The notes under the pieces are model-generated. The model did no database searches, was not told the DNA's origin, and saw nothing but the letters and a program-made list of their open reading frames with translations. A stretch of DNA of 38,775 nt from Dictyoglomaceae bacterium (GTDB lineage Bacteria > Dictyoglomota > Dictyoglomia > Dictyoglomales > Dictyoglomaceae), in NCBI GenBank assembly GCA_026417425.1, contig JAOADF010000123.1, positions 1 through 38,775 of the forward strand. Reading direction: 5' to 3'. A program made the translations under genes and the position numbers. Shown piece after piece: positions 21,093-30,330 of this stretch (positions are counted from its first letter, which is position 1; each line of letters opens with the position of its first letter).

Positions 21093-22163
21093 ATGAAAGG
21101 GGAGAAGATAATTCTTCTCCCCTCAGAAATGCTAATTCGAGAGCAGATAGAAGAAAGAGAAAAAAAATTTCTTTCCCCATATGCTACTCTAAGTGTTAAT
21201 TCAAAAGGAAGAATATTTACCGAAGAAGAATGTCCCATAAGAACCTGTTTTCAAAGAGATAGGGATAGAATAATTCATTCTAAGGCTTTTAGAAGATTAA
21301 AACATAAAACTCAAGTTTTTCTTTCTCCTGAGGGTGATCATTATAGGACAAGACTTACCCATACACTAGAAGTATCACAAATAGCAAGAACTATTGCTCG
21401 GGCTTTATTTTTGAATGAGGATTTAACAGAAGCTATAGCTTTAGGACATGATTTAGGACATACTCCTTTTGGGCATATGGGAGAAAAGGTATTGGATAAT
21501 TTAGCTAAGTCCTATGGATTGAAAGGTTTTTCCCATGCGGAACAAAGTTTAAGAGTTGTAGAAAAAATTGAGAAAGATGGAAAGGGATTAAATCTAACTT
21601 ATGAGGTTAGAGAAGGAATCCTTCAGCATACAAAGGGACAGGTAGATTTGAGATTTTGTTATTCCAAAAGAATATCAGAAACCCTCGAAGGAGAAGTAGT
21701 TCGGATCTCTGATGTGGTTGCATATCTTAATCACGATTTAGATGATGCCTTAAGGGCAAAAATAATTAGTGAAGAAGAAATCCCAGAAAAAGTTTTATCG
21801 ATTTTAGGGAGAACTCATAGAGAGAGAATAAACACCATGGTTCAAAATTTAGTATATAATAGTATAAATTCACCTTTTTTAAAATTTGACCCTATAATAT
21901 TGGATGCTATGGAGGAATTAAGGAAATTTCTTTATGAAGTGTTATATATTAATCAACAAGTTAAATCAGAAAATCAAAGAGTTGAGTTCTTAATTACAGG
22001 ATTATTTAAATATTTTTATAAAAACCCATCAAAGATTCCTCTTTCTTTCTCAAAAGAAGATAAAATTACTGGTATTATCGATTATATAGCGGGAATGACT
22101 GATAGATATGCTATAGAATTATTTGAAGAAATACATATTCCAAAACCTTGGAGGTTTTTCTAA
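21093..22163 (+). CDS. dgt: Deoxyguanosinetriphosphate triphosphohydrolase-like protein
   Basis: This 356-residue HD-domain dNTPase releases triphosphate from dGTP and possibly other dNTPs. The HD signature runs THTLEVSQIARTIARALFLNEDLTEAIALGHDLGHTPFGHMGE, and EGEVVRISDVVAYLNHDLDDALRA follows with later metal ligands. The N-terminal RTCFQRDRDRIIHSKAFRRLKHKTQVF matches the Dgt-like group that in Firmicutes and relatives precedes dnaG and rpoD, as here. A 10-bp perfect hairpin begins 5 nt after the start codon. The dgt stop codon overlaps the dnaG ATG (TAATG). Confidence 0.94.
   Translation: MKGEKIILLPSEMLIREQIEEREKKFLSPYATLSVNSKGRIFTEEECPIRTCFQRDRDRIIHSKAFRRLKHKTQVFLSPEGDHYRTRLTHTLEVSQIARTIARALFLNEDLTEAIALGHDLGHTPFGHMGEKVLDNLAKSYGLKGFSHAEQSLRVVEKIEKDGKGLNLTYEVREGILQHTKGQVDLRFCYSKRISETLEGEVVRISDVVAYLNHDLDDALRAKIISEEEIPEKVLSILGRTHRERINTMVQNLVYNSINSPFLKFDPIILDAMEELRKFLYEVLYINQQVKSENQRVEFLITGLFKYFYKNPSKIPLSFSKEDKITGIIDYIAGMTDRYAIELFEEIHIPKPWRFF
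21098..21123 (+). repeat. Perfect 10-bp GC-rich hairpin at the 5' end of dgt
   Basis: AGGGGAGAAG, a 6-nt loop ATAATT, and CTTCTCCCCT form an uninterrupted stem beginning five bases after the dgt ATG and 15 nt after the ppdK stop. It is unusually GC-rich for this sequence. No run of T follows, so it is not a classical terminator. It lies inside the ribosome footprint for dgt initiation. Confidence 0.8.
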
Positions 22164-23911
22164 TGCCCTTCTCCTTGGAAGATTTTGTTGATGATGTGAA
22201 ACAAAGAATAAATATTGTTGATATTATAGGTCGTTATGTAAATCTTAAAAAATCTGGAAAAAATTTTGTTGGTCTTTGTCCTTTTCATTCAGAAAGAACC
22301 CCATCCTTTTATGTAAGTCCTGAAAAGGGAGTATATCACTGTTTTGGATGTGGAGCCAGTGGCGATGTTTTTTCTTTTATAATGAATTATCGAAATATAT
22401 CTTTTATGAATGCCTTAGAGGAATTGGCTCAAGTAGCCGGATTAGAACTGCCTAAAGTTAGCAAGAAAGAAGTTCAAGAATTTAATATCTTTTTAGAGAT
22501 AATTAAAGAAACAGCAAATTTCTATTCAATATATTTAAAAAGTAAATATGGAAGTGAAGGAAGGGATTACTTGAAAAAGAGAAACATAAAGCCTCAAACT
22601 CAAGATAAATTTCTATTAGGTCTTTCTCCAAAAAATCCCTCTCTATTGTATAGATATCTTATTAAAAAAGGTTTTTCTGAAGAAGATATTATTAAGAGCA
22701 AAGTTTTATATAAAATTAAACAAGAATTGAAAGATCCTTTTGCAGGAAGATTAATTTTTCCTATTATAAATCATAAGGGAAAAATTGTAGGATTTGGCGC
22801 AAGAACTTTATCTAATGAGGAGCCTAAATATATTAATTCCTCGGAGAGTGAATTTTTTAATAAGAGAGAAATTCTTTATGCTCTTTATCAGGGGAAAGAA
22901 AGAATTAAAAAAGAAAACAAGGCTTTATTAGTTGAAGGATATATGGATGCAATTTCTCTTCATCAGGAAGGAATTGATTTTACGGTAGCATCCTTAGGCA
23001 CTTCTCTTACTTCTTCTCAAGGGAAACTTTTAAGAAGTCTTACTTCTAATGTCATAATTAGCTACGATAAAGATCCTGCTGGAATACAAGCAGGGAAAAG
23101 GGCTCTCTCAATTTTAGAGTTGGAAGGTTTTAACATTTTATGGCTTATATTACCTACCTCTTTTAAAGATCCTGATGAATTTATTCGGGAGAGAGGAAGA
23201 GAAGAATTTTTAAAATTGATAGAAGAAAGCAGAGATCCTCTGGAGTTCTTAATTGATCATGCTTTATCTCAAGAATCTAATCTCCAAGAAAAGTTGGAAA
23301 ATATTTTAGAAATATTGACATCTTCAATTCTTCGTAGTAAAAATATACTTGTTCAACAAGAAAAGGTGAAAAGTTTTATACCAGATATAAGTAAAAGACT
23401 AGGAATTCCTGAGGAAGGGTTGCAGAGAGAAATAAAAATACGTATTTCTCAATGGAGAGAGGGATTAAATAATAAAAAGATTGGAATTACAAAAATTTTT
23501 GTTTCTTCACAATTGGAAGAAATATTATTAGGATTAATGCTTTTAAGAATTAATAATACCTATATCCAGAATTTAAGCCCTGAAGATTTTTCTTTTCCCT
23601 TTTATCAAGAAGTATTAAGGAAATGGAGAGTTTGGGATAGAGAAAAAACCTTAGAGGAATTTATTAATTTGTGGGAAGATGATAAAAGAATATTCTTAGA
23701 AAGAGCTATAAAAATGGGAGAGAGACACAAAGATGAAAAAGACATTTCCTTTTTATGGGAGGAATTTAAAAAAGAGAAAATAAGAAGACAAATAAAACAG
23801 AAAAAGGAAGAGTTATTTTTAAAAGAAAAAGAGGGAGTTGAAAAAGAAAAAATTGATGAATTAATGAAAGAAATACAATGGTTAAAAAGTCAATTAGAAA
23901 AGGCAGTATAA
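22163..23911 (+). CDS. dnaG: DNA primase
   Basis: The 582-residue replicative primase starts with a CHC2 zinc finger (C39, H42, C60, C63 in CPFHSERTPSF and HCFGCG). A DnaG N-terminal catalytic core follows with GFGARTLSNEEPKYINSSES and a TOPRIM domain (LLVEGYMDAISLHQEG, SYDKDPAGIQAGKRALSIL). A charged helical C-terminal region for helicase contact closes the protein. ATG 22163, which overlaps the dgt stop, is preferred over TTG 22148 because GGAGGT sits 7 nt before it. dnaG directly upstream of rpoD is the classic macromolecular-synthesis operon order. Confidence 0.97.
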   Translation: MPFSLEDFVDDVKQRINIVDIIGRYVNLKKSGKNFVGLCPFHSERTPSFYVSPEKGVYHCFGCGASGDVFSFIMNYRNISFMNALEELAQVAGLELPKVSKKEVQEFNIFLEIIKETANFYSIYLKSKYGSEGRDYLKKRNIKPQTQDKFLLGLSPKNPSLLYRYLIKKGFSEEDIIKSKVLYKIKQELKDPFAGRLIFPIINHKGKIVGFGARTLSNEEPKYINSSESEFFNKREILYALYQGKERIKKENKALLVEGYMDAISLHQEGIDFTVASLGTSLTSSQGKLLRSLTSNVIISYDKDPAGIQAGKRALSILELEGFNILWLILPTSFKDPDEFIRERGREEFLKLIEESRDPLEFLIDHALSQESNLQEKLENILEILTSSILRSKNILVQQEKVKSFIPDISKRLGIPEEGLQREIKIRISQWREGLNNKKIGITKIFVSSQLEEILLGLMLLRINNTYIQNLSPEDFSFPFYQEVLRKWRVWDREKTLEEFINLWEDDKRIFLERAIKMGERHKDEKDISFLWEEFKKEKIRRQIKQKKEELFLKEKEGVEKEKIDELMKEIQWLKSQLEKAV

Positions 23912-23935
23912 TTACATATGAAAGGAGATGATCCT

Positions 23936-24961
23936 ATGAAAAATAAAAAATATTCTGAGAAAATAACCCCTGAGGAGGTTTTGATGGAGTATCCTTATCC
24001 AGAGGAAAATCTGGATGAAATTGAAGATCTTCTTGCAGAACACGAGTTGGTTGATGAGAGTGAATTTAGAGATTATAGACAAGAGGAACCCCCCGAAGCT
24101 ATTGAGGAAGAATTAGAAATTCCTGAAGAGATAGAGTTAGATGATCCAGTTAAAATGTATCTTAAAGAAATAGGTAAAATACCTTTACTTACTCCTGAAG
24201 AAGAAGTAGAGCTTGCAAAAAGGGCGTCAGAAGGAGATGAGGAGGCAAAGAAGAGATTAATAGAGGCGAATTTAAGACTTGTAGTTAGTGTAGCTAAAAG
24301 ATATATTGGAAGAGGACTTTTATTTTTAGATCTCATTCAAGAAGGTAATCTAGGATTAATAAAGGCAGTTGAAAAATTTGATTATCGTAAGGGATTTAAA
24401 TTTAGTACTTATGCAACTTGGTGGATAAGACAAGCTATTACTCGGGCGATTGCTGATCAAGCCAGAACTATTCGTATTCCTGTTCATATGGTAGAAACTA
24501 TGAATAAAATTCATAAGATAACAAGGCAATTAACTCAAGAACTTGGGAGGAAGCCTACAGATGAAGAGGTTGCAGAGAAAGTAGGATTACCTGTTGAAAG
24601 AGTTAGAGAAATAAGCCTTATGGGACAGGAACCTCTTTCTTTAGAGATGCCTGTGGGAGAGGATGAAGATAATAGATTAGCAGATTTCGTTGAACATAAA
24701 GGTTTAAGCCCTGCAGATATTGCTGTCCAGAACTCATTAAAGAATGATATAAATGAACTTCTTAATGAATTGTCTGATAGGGAGAGAGAAATTTTGAAGC
24801 TAAGGTTTGGTCTTGTTGACAATCAACCAAGAACTTTAGAAGAAGTAGGTAAATTATTTAATGTCACCCGAGAAAGGATAAGACAGATTGAAGCAAAAGC
24901 TTTAAGAAGACTGCGTCATCCAAGTAGAAGTAAGAAAATTAAAGATTATTTAGAAGATTAA
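23936..24961 (+). CDS. rpoD: Primary sigma factor (sigma-70/SigA)
   Basis: This 341-residue housekeeping sigma factor is short like SigA of Firmicutes. An acidic N-terminal region lacks an E. coli-type insertion. Region 1.2/2 follows with [28 protein letters not shown], and [63 protein letters not shown] covers -10 recognition and melting. Region 3 is next, then region 4 with [33 protein letters not shown], the -35-binding helix-turn-helix. ATG 23936 is chosen over ATG 23918 because AAAGGAG lies between them at the right distance. It follows dnaG by 24 nt. Confidence 0.97.
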   Translation: MKNKKYSEKITPEEVLMEYPYPEENLDEIEDLLAEHELVDESEFRDYRQEEPPEAIEEELEIPEEIELDDPVKMYLKEIGKIPLLTPEEEVELAKRASEGDEEAKKRLIEANLRLVVSVAKRYIGRGLLFLDLIQEGNLGLIKAVEKFDYRKGFKFSTYATWWIRQAITRAIADQARTIRIPVHMVETMNKIHKITRQLTQELGRKPTDEEVAEKVGLPVERVREISLMGQEPLSLEMPVGEDEDNRLADFVEHKGLSPADIAVQNSLKNDINELLNELSDREREILKLRFGLVDNQPRTLEEVGKLFNVTRERIRQIEAKALRRLRHPSRSKKIKDYLED

Positions 24962-24974
24962 TTTTAAATTTTTA

Positions 24975-24982
24975 GGGAGGTG
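24975..24982 (+). promoter_or_regulatory. Strong ribosome-binding site of infC deciding an AUA start
   Basis: GGGAGGTG lies 6 nt before the ATA at 24989. An in-frame TAA (24986-24988) immediately precedes that ATA. The next conventional start in frame, GTG 25034, has no comparable site at the right distance and would remove the conserved N-terminus. Confidence 0.85.
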
Positions 24983-24988
24983 TTTTAA

Positions 24989-25537
24989 ATAGAAAGAGAA
25001 TACCGTATTAATGAGAAAATAAGAGTAAGAGAGGTGAGAGTAGTAGGAGAAGATGGACGGCAGTTAGGAATTATGCCTATAGAACAAGCATTAAAGATTG
25101 CAAGAGAAAGAAATTTAGATTTGGTAGAAGTCGCTCCAAATGCCAATCCACCTGTCTGTAAGATTATGGACTATGGAAAATTCAAATATGAACAGTCAAG
25201 AAAAGAAAAAGAGAATAAAAAGAGTCAAAAAGCAATAGAAGTCAAAGAGATTAAGATAAGACCAAATATTGAAGAACATGATTATCAAGTAAAGTTAAGA
25301 AAGATTAGAGAATTTCTTGAAAAAGGATATAAAGTTCGACTAATAATTCTTTTTAGAGGAAGACAGTTGATATATAAGGAATGGGGTGATAAACTTTTAG
25401 AAAGAATTCTAAAAGATATAGAGGATTTAGGAGGAGCAGAAAAGAAAGGTCCATTAATAGGAACATCTATGATCATAATGCTTGCTCCCAAAAAGCTTAT
25501 TAAAAAAGCAGTATTGGAGGAGGTTAAAAATGAGTAA
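24989..25537 (+). CDS. infC: Translation initiation factor IF-3 (AUA start codon)
   Basis: The 182-residue IF3 binds 30S subunits, prevents premature 50S joining and checks the start codon. The N-terminal domain includes [31 protein letters not shown], with [26 protein letters not shown] next. The C-terminal domain has [33 protein letters not shown] and the FRGRQ segment. The conserved N-terminus is only complete if translation begins at ATA 24989, directly after an in-frame TAA and at ideal spacing from GGGAGGTG. Non-AUG starts in infC (AUU in E. coli) let IF3 repress its own translation, so the same feedback is likely here. It overlaps rpmI by 8 nt. Confidence 0.95.
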   Translation: MEREYRINEKIRVREVRVVGEDGRQLGIMPIEQALKIARERNLDLVEVAPNANPPVCKIMDYGKFKYEQSRKEKENKKSQKAIEVKEIKIRPNIEEHDYQVKLRKIREFLEKGYKVRLIILFRGRQLIYKEWGDKLLERILKDIEDLGGAEKKGPLIGTSMIIMLAPKKLIKKAVLEEVKNE

Positions 25538-25727
25538 TAAATTAAAGACAAGATCTTCAGCTACGAAGAGATTTAAAGTAACCGCAACGGGGAAAATTCT
25601 TCATAAGAAAGCAGGAATGAGACATAATTTAGGAAAAAAGAGTGGCTCAAGAAAAAGAAGACTTAGTATTCCAGGACATATTAAAGAAGAATGGCACGTT
25701 AAAAAAATGATTCCTTACAATTTATAA
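25530..25727 (+). CDS. rpmI: 50S ribosomal protein L35
   Basis: This 65-residue basic protein has the bL35 pattern: [26 protein letters not shown], then [18 protein letters not shown] 25530 is chosen because GGAGGAGG precedes it and an earlier in-frame start would add a non-conserved extension read from the infC end. The infC-rpmI-rplT order is the universal IF3-L35-L20 operon. Confidence 0.97.
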   Translation: MSNKLKTRSSATKRFKVTATGKILHKKAGMRHNLGKKSGSRKRRLSIPGHIKEEWHVKKMIPYNL

Positions 25728-25745
25728 AGGTAGGAGAGATGAGAG

Positions 25746-26087
25746 ATGAGAGTTAAAGGTGGATATATTACAAGAAGAAGACATAAAAAAATCCTAAAAT
25801 TAGCTAAAGGTTATAGAGGCAGAAGAAGTAGGATTTTTAAAATTGCTAACCAAGCGGTAATAAAAGCTTTCTATGATGCCTATAGAGATAGAAGAAGAAA
25901 GAAAAGAGAATTTCGACATCTTTGGATTATAAGAGTAAATGCCTCTGTAAGAGAATTTGGTCTTTCTTATAGTAATTTTATTTCTAAGTTGAAAAAGAAC
26001 AATATTAAATTAAATAGAAAAATTCTTGCAGAACTTGCAGTCTCAGAACCAGAGACTTTTAGAGAAATAGTAAATCAAGTTATATAA
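25746..26087 (+). CDS. rplT: 50S ribosomal protein L20
   Basis: The 113-residue bL20 shows [69 protein letters not shown], the highly conserved basic N-terminal extension plus globular part. It binds 23S rRNA early in 50S assembly. In other bacteria it represses this operon through a leader structure. Here only 27 nt separate rpoD from infC, so no long leader fits upstream. A TAGGAGAG site precedes the ATG, and its stop overlaps the next ATG (TAATG). Confidence 0.98.
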   Translation: MRVKGGYITRRRHKKILKLAKGYRGRRSRIFKIANQAVIKAFYDAYRDRRRKKREFRHLWIIRVNASVREFGLSYSNFISKLKKNNIKLNRKILAELAVSEPETFREIVNQVI

Positions 26088-26887
26088 TGGAGATTATCCA
26101 GAGTCGTAGAAATGCTGAAATACAAGAGATATTTGAACTTAAAGATAAAAGAAAAAGAAAAGAAAAGGGGAAATGTATTGTTGAAGGTTGGAGATTACTG
26201 AAGGATGCGTGGAGAAGTGGGATTTACATACAAAAAGTTTATATATCTAAATCTTTTTGGGGAAAAAAAGATAAAGAATTAGAAAAACTTCTTTCAACTG
26301 TTCCATATGCTATTATTGAGGATTCATTAATGAATAAAGTTTCCTTATTAGAAACACCCCCAGGTATTTTGGGGGTGTTGCCTTTATTCTTGAAACCTCG
26401 CTGGGAATTAATATCAAAAGAAAAAAATTCTATAGTAATTTATTCAGATGGAATTCAAGATCCTGGAAATTTAGGAACTCTTATAAGATTATCCGAGGGA
26501 TTATATGTTTCTTCTTTAATCCTATCAGAAGATACAGTAGATCCTTATAATTATAAAGTTATTAGAGCATCATCAGGTTCTATTTTTCGTCTTCCCATAT
26601 GGATCGCTTCTATAAAAGAGATTATAGAATTTTTTAAGGGATTTCCAGTTATTATTGCAGATCCCTATGGGGAAGAGGTTTATTTCAAATATAATTATAA
26701 GAAAGCTTTTCTTTTAATTTTGGGGAATGAAGCTTGGGGAATAAATATTGAAAAATATAGAGAATTAAATCCTGTAAGACTTCGAATTCCCTTAAAAAAA
26801 GAGGTTGACTCATTAAATGTTGCAATAGCAGGCTCCGCTTTTCTTTTTGAAGCTCAAAAACAAAGATATGTGGAGGGGAAATTATGA
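26087..26887 (+). CDS. TrmH/SpoU family RNA 2'-O-methyltransferase
   Basis: This 266-residue SPOUT methyltransferase probably acts on rRNA (RlmB/TsnR-like group). The N-terminal substrate-binding part (IIQSRRNAEIQEIFELKDKRKRKEKGKCIVEGWRLL) is followed by the SpoU motifs SDGIQDPGNLGTLIRLSEG, LLILGNEAWGI and RIPLKKEVDSLNVAIAGSAFLFE, which form the SAM-binding trefoil knot. The target nucleotide cannot be read from sequence. A location between rplT and pheS is common in Firmicutes. A 9-bp perfect hairpin lies within the coding sequence at 26353-26379, over the conserved TPPGILGV stretch. Confidence 0.92.
   Translation: MEIIQSRRNAEIQEIFELKDKRKRKEKGKCIVEGWRLLKDAWRSGIYIQKVYISKSFWGKKDKELEKLLSTVPYAIIEDSLMNKVSLLETPPGILGVLPLFLKPRWELISKEKNSIVIYSDGIQDPGNLGTLIRLSEGLYVSSLILSEDTVDPYNYKVIRASSGSIFRLPIWIASIKEIIEFFKGFPVIIADPYGEEVYFKYNYKKAFLLILGNEAWGINIEKYRELNPVRLRIPLKKEVDSLNVAIAGSAFLFEAQKQRYVEGKL
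26353..26379 (+). repeat. Perfect 9-bp GC-rich hairpin inside the SpoU-family gene
   Basis: AACACCCCC, a 9-nt loop AGGTATTTT, and GGGGGTGTT form an uninterrupted stem in coding sequence specifying TPPGILGV. C5/G5 runs are rare in this AT-rich sequence. No T-run follows on the + strand, so it does not look like an intrinsic terminator. Confidence 0.8.
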
Positions 26888-27906
26888 GAGAAGAGGAATA
26901 TGTTTTAAAAATTGAATATGCAAAAGAAAGATTAAAAAAGGCTGAAAATCTTAAGGAATTAGAAGAGATAAAAAGAGAATATTTAGGAAAAAATAGTTTT
27001 TTATCTCATATCCTAAGATCCTTAGGTAAAATGTCCTCCGAGGAGAAAGTATATTGGGGGAAATTAGCAAATCAGTGGAAACATGAGTTAGAATCTCTTT
27101 GGGAAGAAGCGGAAAAAAGAATAAAAGTTAGTATTATACAAAAAAGGTTAAAGGAAGAAGAAATTGATGTAACATTACCAGGAAGAAGAAAACCTATTGG
27201 GAAATTTCATCCTTTAACTCAAGTTATTGAAGATATAATCTCAGTTTTTAAGGAGATGGGATTTCAAGTGGTTTATGGACCTGAATTGGAAACAGATTAT
27301 TATAATTTTACAGCTTTAAATATACCTCAAGATCATCCTGTTAGAGAATCACATGATTCCTTTTATGTGGATAAAGAATATTTATTAAGAACTCAAACTT
27401 CCCCAGTTCAAATAAGAGTAATGGAAAAGAGAAAGCCTCCTTTAAGAGTTGTTGCTCCTGGAAAATGTTATCGAAGAGATTTTCCTGATGCTACCCATAG
27501 TCCCATGTTTTTTCAAATTGAAGGATTAGCAGTTGATTATGATGTTTCCTTTGCAGAATTAAAAGGAGTTTTGACAATTTTTGCCCATCGCCTTTTTGGA
27601 AAGGATAGAAGGGTATATTTTATTCCCAGCTATTTTCCTTTTACAGAACCTAGTGCAGAAATGTATGTAGAATGTGGAATTTGTAGAGGAGAAGGATGTA
27701 AAGCTTGTGGTAATTCAGGTGTTTTGGAAATCTTAGGATGTGGCATGGTTCATCCTCAAGTCTTTAGAGAGGTAGGAATAGATCCTGAGATATATACAGG
27801 ATTTGCTTTTGGTATGGGACCTGATAGAATTGCTATGCAGATTTACGGAATAGAAGACATACGACTTTTCTATGAAAATGATCTTAGGTTCTTAACTCAA
27901 TTTTGA
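26884..27906 (+). CDS. pheS: Phenylalanyl-tRNA synthetase alpha subunit
   Basis: This 340-residue class II catalytic subunit belongs to the alpha2beta2 enzyme. An N-terminal coiled-coil tRNA-binding arm (residues 1-85) is followed by LPGRRKPIGKFHPLTQVIEDI, LLRTQTSPVQIRVME and VVAPGKCYRRDFPDATHSPMFFQIEGL (motif 2). A GMGPDRIAMQIYGI motif 3 closes the domain. A CGIC-x4-CKAC cysteine set near residues 260-270 is the metal-binding loop common in Gram-positive-type PheS. Its ATG overlaps the SpoU gene stop. It lacks a T-box leader. Confidence 0.97.
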   Translation: MREEEYVLKIEYAKERLKKAENLKELEEIKREYLGKNSFLSHILRSLGKMSSEEKVYWGKLANQWKHELESLWEEAEKRIKVSIIQKRLKEEEIDVTLPGRRKPIGKFHPLTQVIEDIISVFKEMGFQVVYGPELETDYYNFTALNIPQDHPVRESHDSFYVDKEYLLRTQTSPVQIRVMEKRKPPLRVVAPGKCYRRDFPDATHSPMFFQIEGLAVDYDVSFAELKGVLTIFAHRLFGKDRRVYFIPSYFPFTEPSAEMYVECGICRGEGCKACGNSGVLEILGCGMVHPQVFREVGIDPEIYTGFAFGMGPDRIAMQIYGIEDIRLFYENDLRFLTQF

Positions 27907-27921
27907 AGGAGGAATTGTAAA

Positions 27922-30330
27922 ATGCTGATCTCATATAGATGGCTTATAGATTATTTAGATCCTATAGATCCTGATGAGATTATTAAAGCATTGAGAAATT
28001 TAGGTTTATATGCATCCTATCAATATAAAGATGGAAAATTGAAAATAGGGGAGTCGTGGTCTGAAGTTTTAATTGGAGAGATTAAGGAATTAAAATCCCA
28101 TCCTACAAGGGATGATCTCTATATATGCAAAGTTTTCAATGGAAAGGATATACTGAATGTTGTTACAGGTGCAAAAAATTTATTTGTTAGAGCAAAGGTT
28201 CCTTTGGCTCCTGTAGGGGCAAGGATTAAAGGAGAAAAAATAACATTAAAGTATTTTGATGAAATACCATCTGAAGGTATGTTATGTTCCGAATGGGAAT
28301 TAGAAATATCCAATGATGCTGAAGGTATTATGATTCTACCAGAAGAATATGAAGTTGGGAGAAAACTAAGTGAATATTTAGGAGATGGTGATTTTCTCCT
28401 AGAGGTAGAGATCCCATCAAATAGAGGAGATTGTCTAAATTATTTAGGTATTGCAAGGGAATTATCTGCATATTTTAATATTCCATTAAAAATTCCACCT
28501 TTAGAGCTAAAAGAGGATGAAGATTTTATCGAAAATTTTGCTAACGGAGAAATTTTAGATTTTGAACTATGTCCAAGATTAACTTTAAAATTCATTAAAG
28601 ATGTTAAAGTTGAGAAATCTCCTTTTTGGCTAAGATGGAGATTGGAAAGAATAGGAGTTAGATCTATTAATAATGTTGTGGATATTACAAATTTTATTAT
28701 GTTTGAGACGGGACAACCACTTCATGCTTATGATTTTGATCTACTAATAGGGAATAAATTAATTGCAAGAAGAGCAAAGTCAGGTGAAAAAATCATATTG
28801 ATTAATGGAGAGGAAAAGATTCTTGATGAAAGTATACTAGTTATTGCAGATTCTGAAAAGCCTGTAGGAATTGGAGGAATCATGGGAGGAAAGGAAACTG
28901 AAATTTCTGATAAAACAAAAAATGTTCTTTTAGAAGCTGCTAATTTTAATCCTATAAACATAAGAAGAAGCGCAAGAAAATTGGGATTAAGAACAGAAGC
29001 ATCTTTAAGATTTGAAAGAGGAGTAGATATTCATCAAACTCCAAAAATTTTAGAAAGGGCAGGGCAACTTATCAAAGATATTGCAAAAGGAAAACTTATT
29101 AGTGGGAAGATAGATATACATAGAGAACTTCCCAGTGAAAATAAAGTTTTTCTAAGACCATTAAGGGTAAATAAAGTTCTAGGAACCGAATTAAAAGAAG
29201 AGGAAATTGTTAATCAGCTTTTAAGAATTGGATTCCAAGTAATCTCTCATAATCCTATTTTAGAAGTGAAAATTCCCTCTTATAGACAAGATATAAAAGA
29301 AGAGATTGATTTGATAGAAGAAATTGCAAGATTTTATGGTTATAATAATATTCCTACATTGCCAATACAAAAGGGTATAATTGTGGAACCATCCTTAGAA
29401 GAAGAGTTGATTGAAAAGAAGATTAAAAATATTCTAACTTCTATTGGATTGACAGAGGTTATTAATTATAGCTTTATATCTCTAAAAGACTATGAAAACT
29501 CAGGAATTTTAGATATAGAACCCTTTAATAATTATATATATCTTTCAAATCCATTAAGTGAGGAAAATAGTATTTTGAGAACATCTTTGCTTCCAGGTCT
29601 CTTAAAAGTTGCCCAAATAAATTCAAATAAACAAAAGAAAGATATATTTATATTTGAAATTGGAAAGATATTCTTGAAAGAAGACAAAAAGTATAAAGAG
29701 GAAAAACACTTAGGAGTTCTTCTTAGTGGAGAATGGTTCCTATCATCCTGGAATATTTCCTCAGATATTTTAAAAGTAGACTTCTATGATTTAAAAGGAA
29801 TTTTTGAAAATATTTTAGAGGAGATATGGGGAGAAGAATTAAATATAGAAAAAGGTAATTTTACCTTTCTACATCCTGCAAGGCAAGGAATCATCTTAAT
29901 AAAAGATAAAACTGTTGGTTTTATAGGAGAAGTTAATCCTCTTATTATACAAAACTATGATTTAAGGGAAAGAGTATATTATGGAGAAATAAATTTGGAA
30001 CTTCTACCTAATATAAAAGAGAGACCAAAATTTAAACCATTACCTTTATATCCAGGTGTAAAAAGAGATTTAGCTCTTTTAGTTCCCGAAAAGATTCCTG
30101 CAAAAGATGTGGAGAAATTAATTAAGGAGTCATCAGGAGAAACTCTTTATTCAATAAAACTTTTTGATGTATACCAAGGGGAAAAAATTGAGAAGGGATA
30201 TAAGAGCTTAGCCTTTTCTCTTTTCTTCTTATCTTTAGATCATACTTTAACTGATAAAGAAGTAGATTCATTAATTGAGAAAATTCTTCTAAAACTTAGG
30301 GAAATAGGAGTCTTTTTAAGAGTAAAATGA
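27922..30330 (+). CDS. pheT: Phenylalanyl-tRNA synthetase beta subunit
   Basis: The 802-residue beta subunit is full length. It has an N-terminal OB-fold tRNA-binding domain (about residues 40-150, SEVLIGEIKELKSHPTRDDLYICKV), the B3/B4 editing region (RRAKSGEKIILINGEEKILDES, GIGGIMGGKETEISDKTKNVLLEAANF), and a B5 domain. A catalytic-like core follows with EIDLIEEIARFYGYNNIP and SLLPGLLKVAQIN, and the C-terminal FDX-ACB anticodon domain (PLYPGVKRDLALLVPEKIPA to the end). It follows pheS by 15 nt with GAAGGAGG, and its stop overlaps the mutS2 start (ATGA). Confidence 0.97.
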   Translation: MLISYRWLIDYLDPIDPDEIIKALRNLGLYASYQYKDGKLKIGESWSEVLIGEIKELKSHPTRDDLYICKVFNGKDILNVVTGAKNLFVRAKVPLAPVGARIKGEKITLKYFDEIPSEGMLCSEWELEISNDAEGIMILPEEYEVGRKLSEYLGDGDFLLEVEIPSNRGDCLNYLGIARELSAYFNIPLKIPPLELKEDEDFIENFANGEILDFELCPRLTLKFIKDVKVEKSPFWLRWRLERIGVRSINNVVDITNFIMFETGQPLHAYDFDLLIGNKLIARRAKSGEKIILINGEEKILDESILVIADSEKPVGIGGIMGGKETEISDKTKNVLLEAANFNPINIRRSARKLGLRTEASLRFERGVDIHQTPKILERAGQLIKDIAKGKLISGKIDIHRELPSENKVFLRPLRVNKVLGTELKEEEIVNQLLRIGFQVISHNPILEVKIPSYRQDIKEEIDLIEEIARFYGYNNIPTLPIQKGIIVEPSLEEELIEKKIKNILTSIGLTEVINYSFISLKDYENSGILDIEPFNNYIYLSNPLSEENSILRTSLLPGLLKVAQINSNKQKKDIFIFEIGKIFLKEDKKYKEEKHLGVLLSGEWFLSSWNISSDILKVDFYDLKGIFENILEEIWGEELNIEKGNFTFLHPARQGIILIKDKTVGFIGEVNPLIIQNYDLRERVYYGEINLELLPNIKERPKFKPLPLYPGVKRDLALLVPEKIPAKDVEKLIKESSGETLYSIKLFDVYQGEKIEKGYKSLAFSLFFLSLDHTLTDKEVDSLIEKILLKLREIGVFLRVK

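Noticed and set aside
24962..24988. An L20-type leader structure before infC
   Set aside because: The gap after rpoD is 27 nt and is filled by the ribosome site. Any L20 control would have to be inside coding sequence.
26353..26379. The C5/G5 hairpin as an intrinsic terminator after rplT
   Set aside because: It lies inside an intact, conserved gene and is not followed by a run of T, so a standard terminator call is not supported.
27120..27760. The cysteine cluster in PheS as an unusual zinc insertion
   Set aside because: The CxxC-x4-CxxC loop followed by LEILGCGMVHP is common in Gram-positive-type PheS, so it is ordinary.
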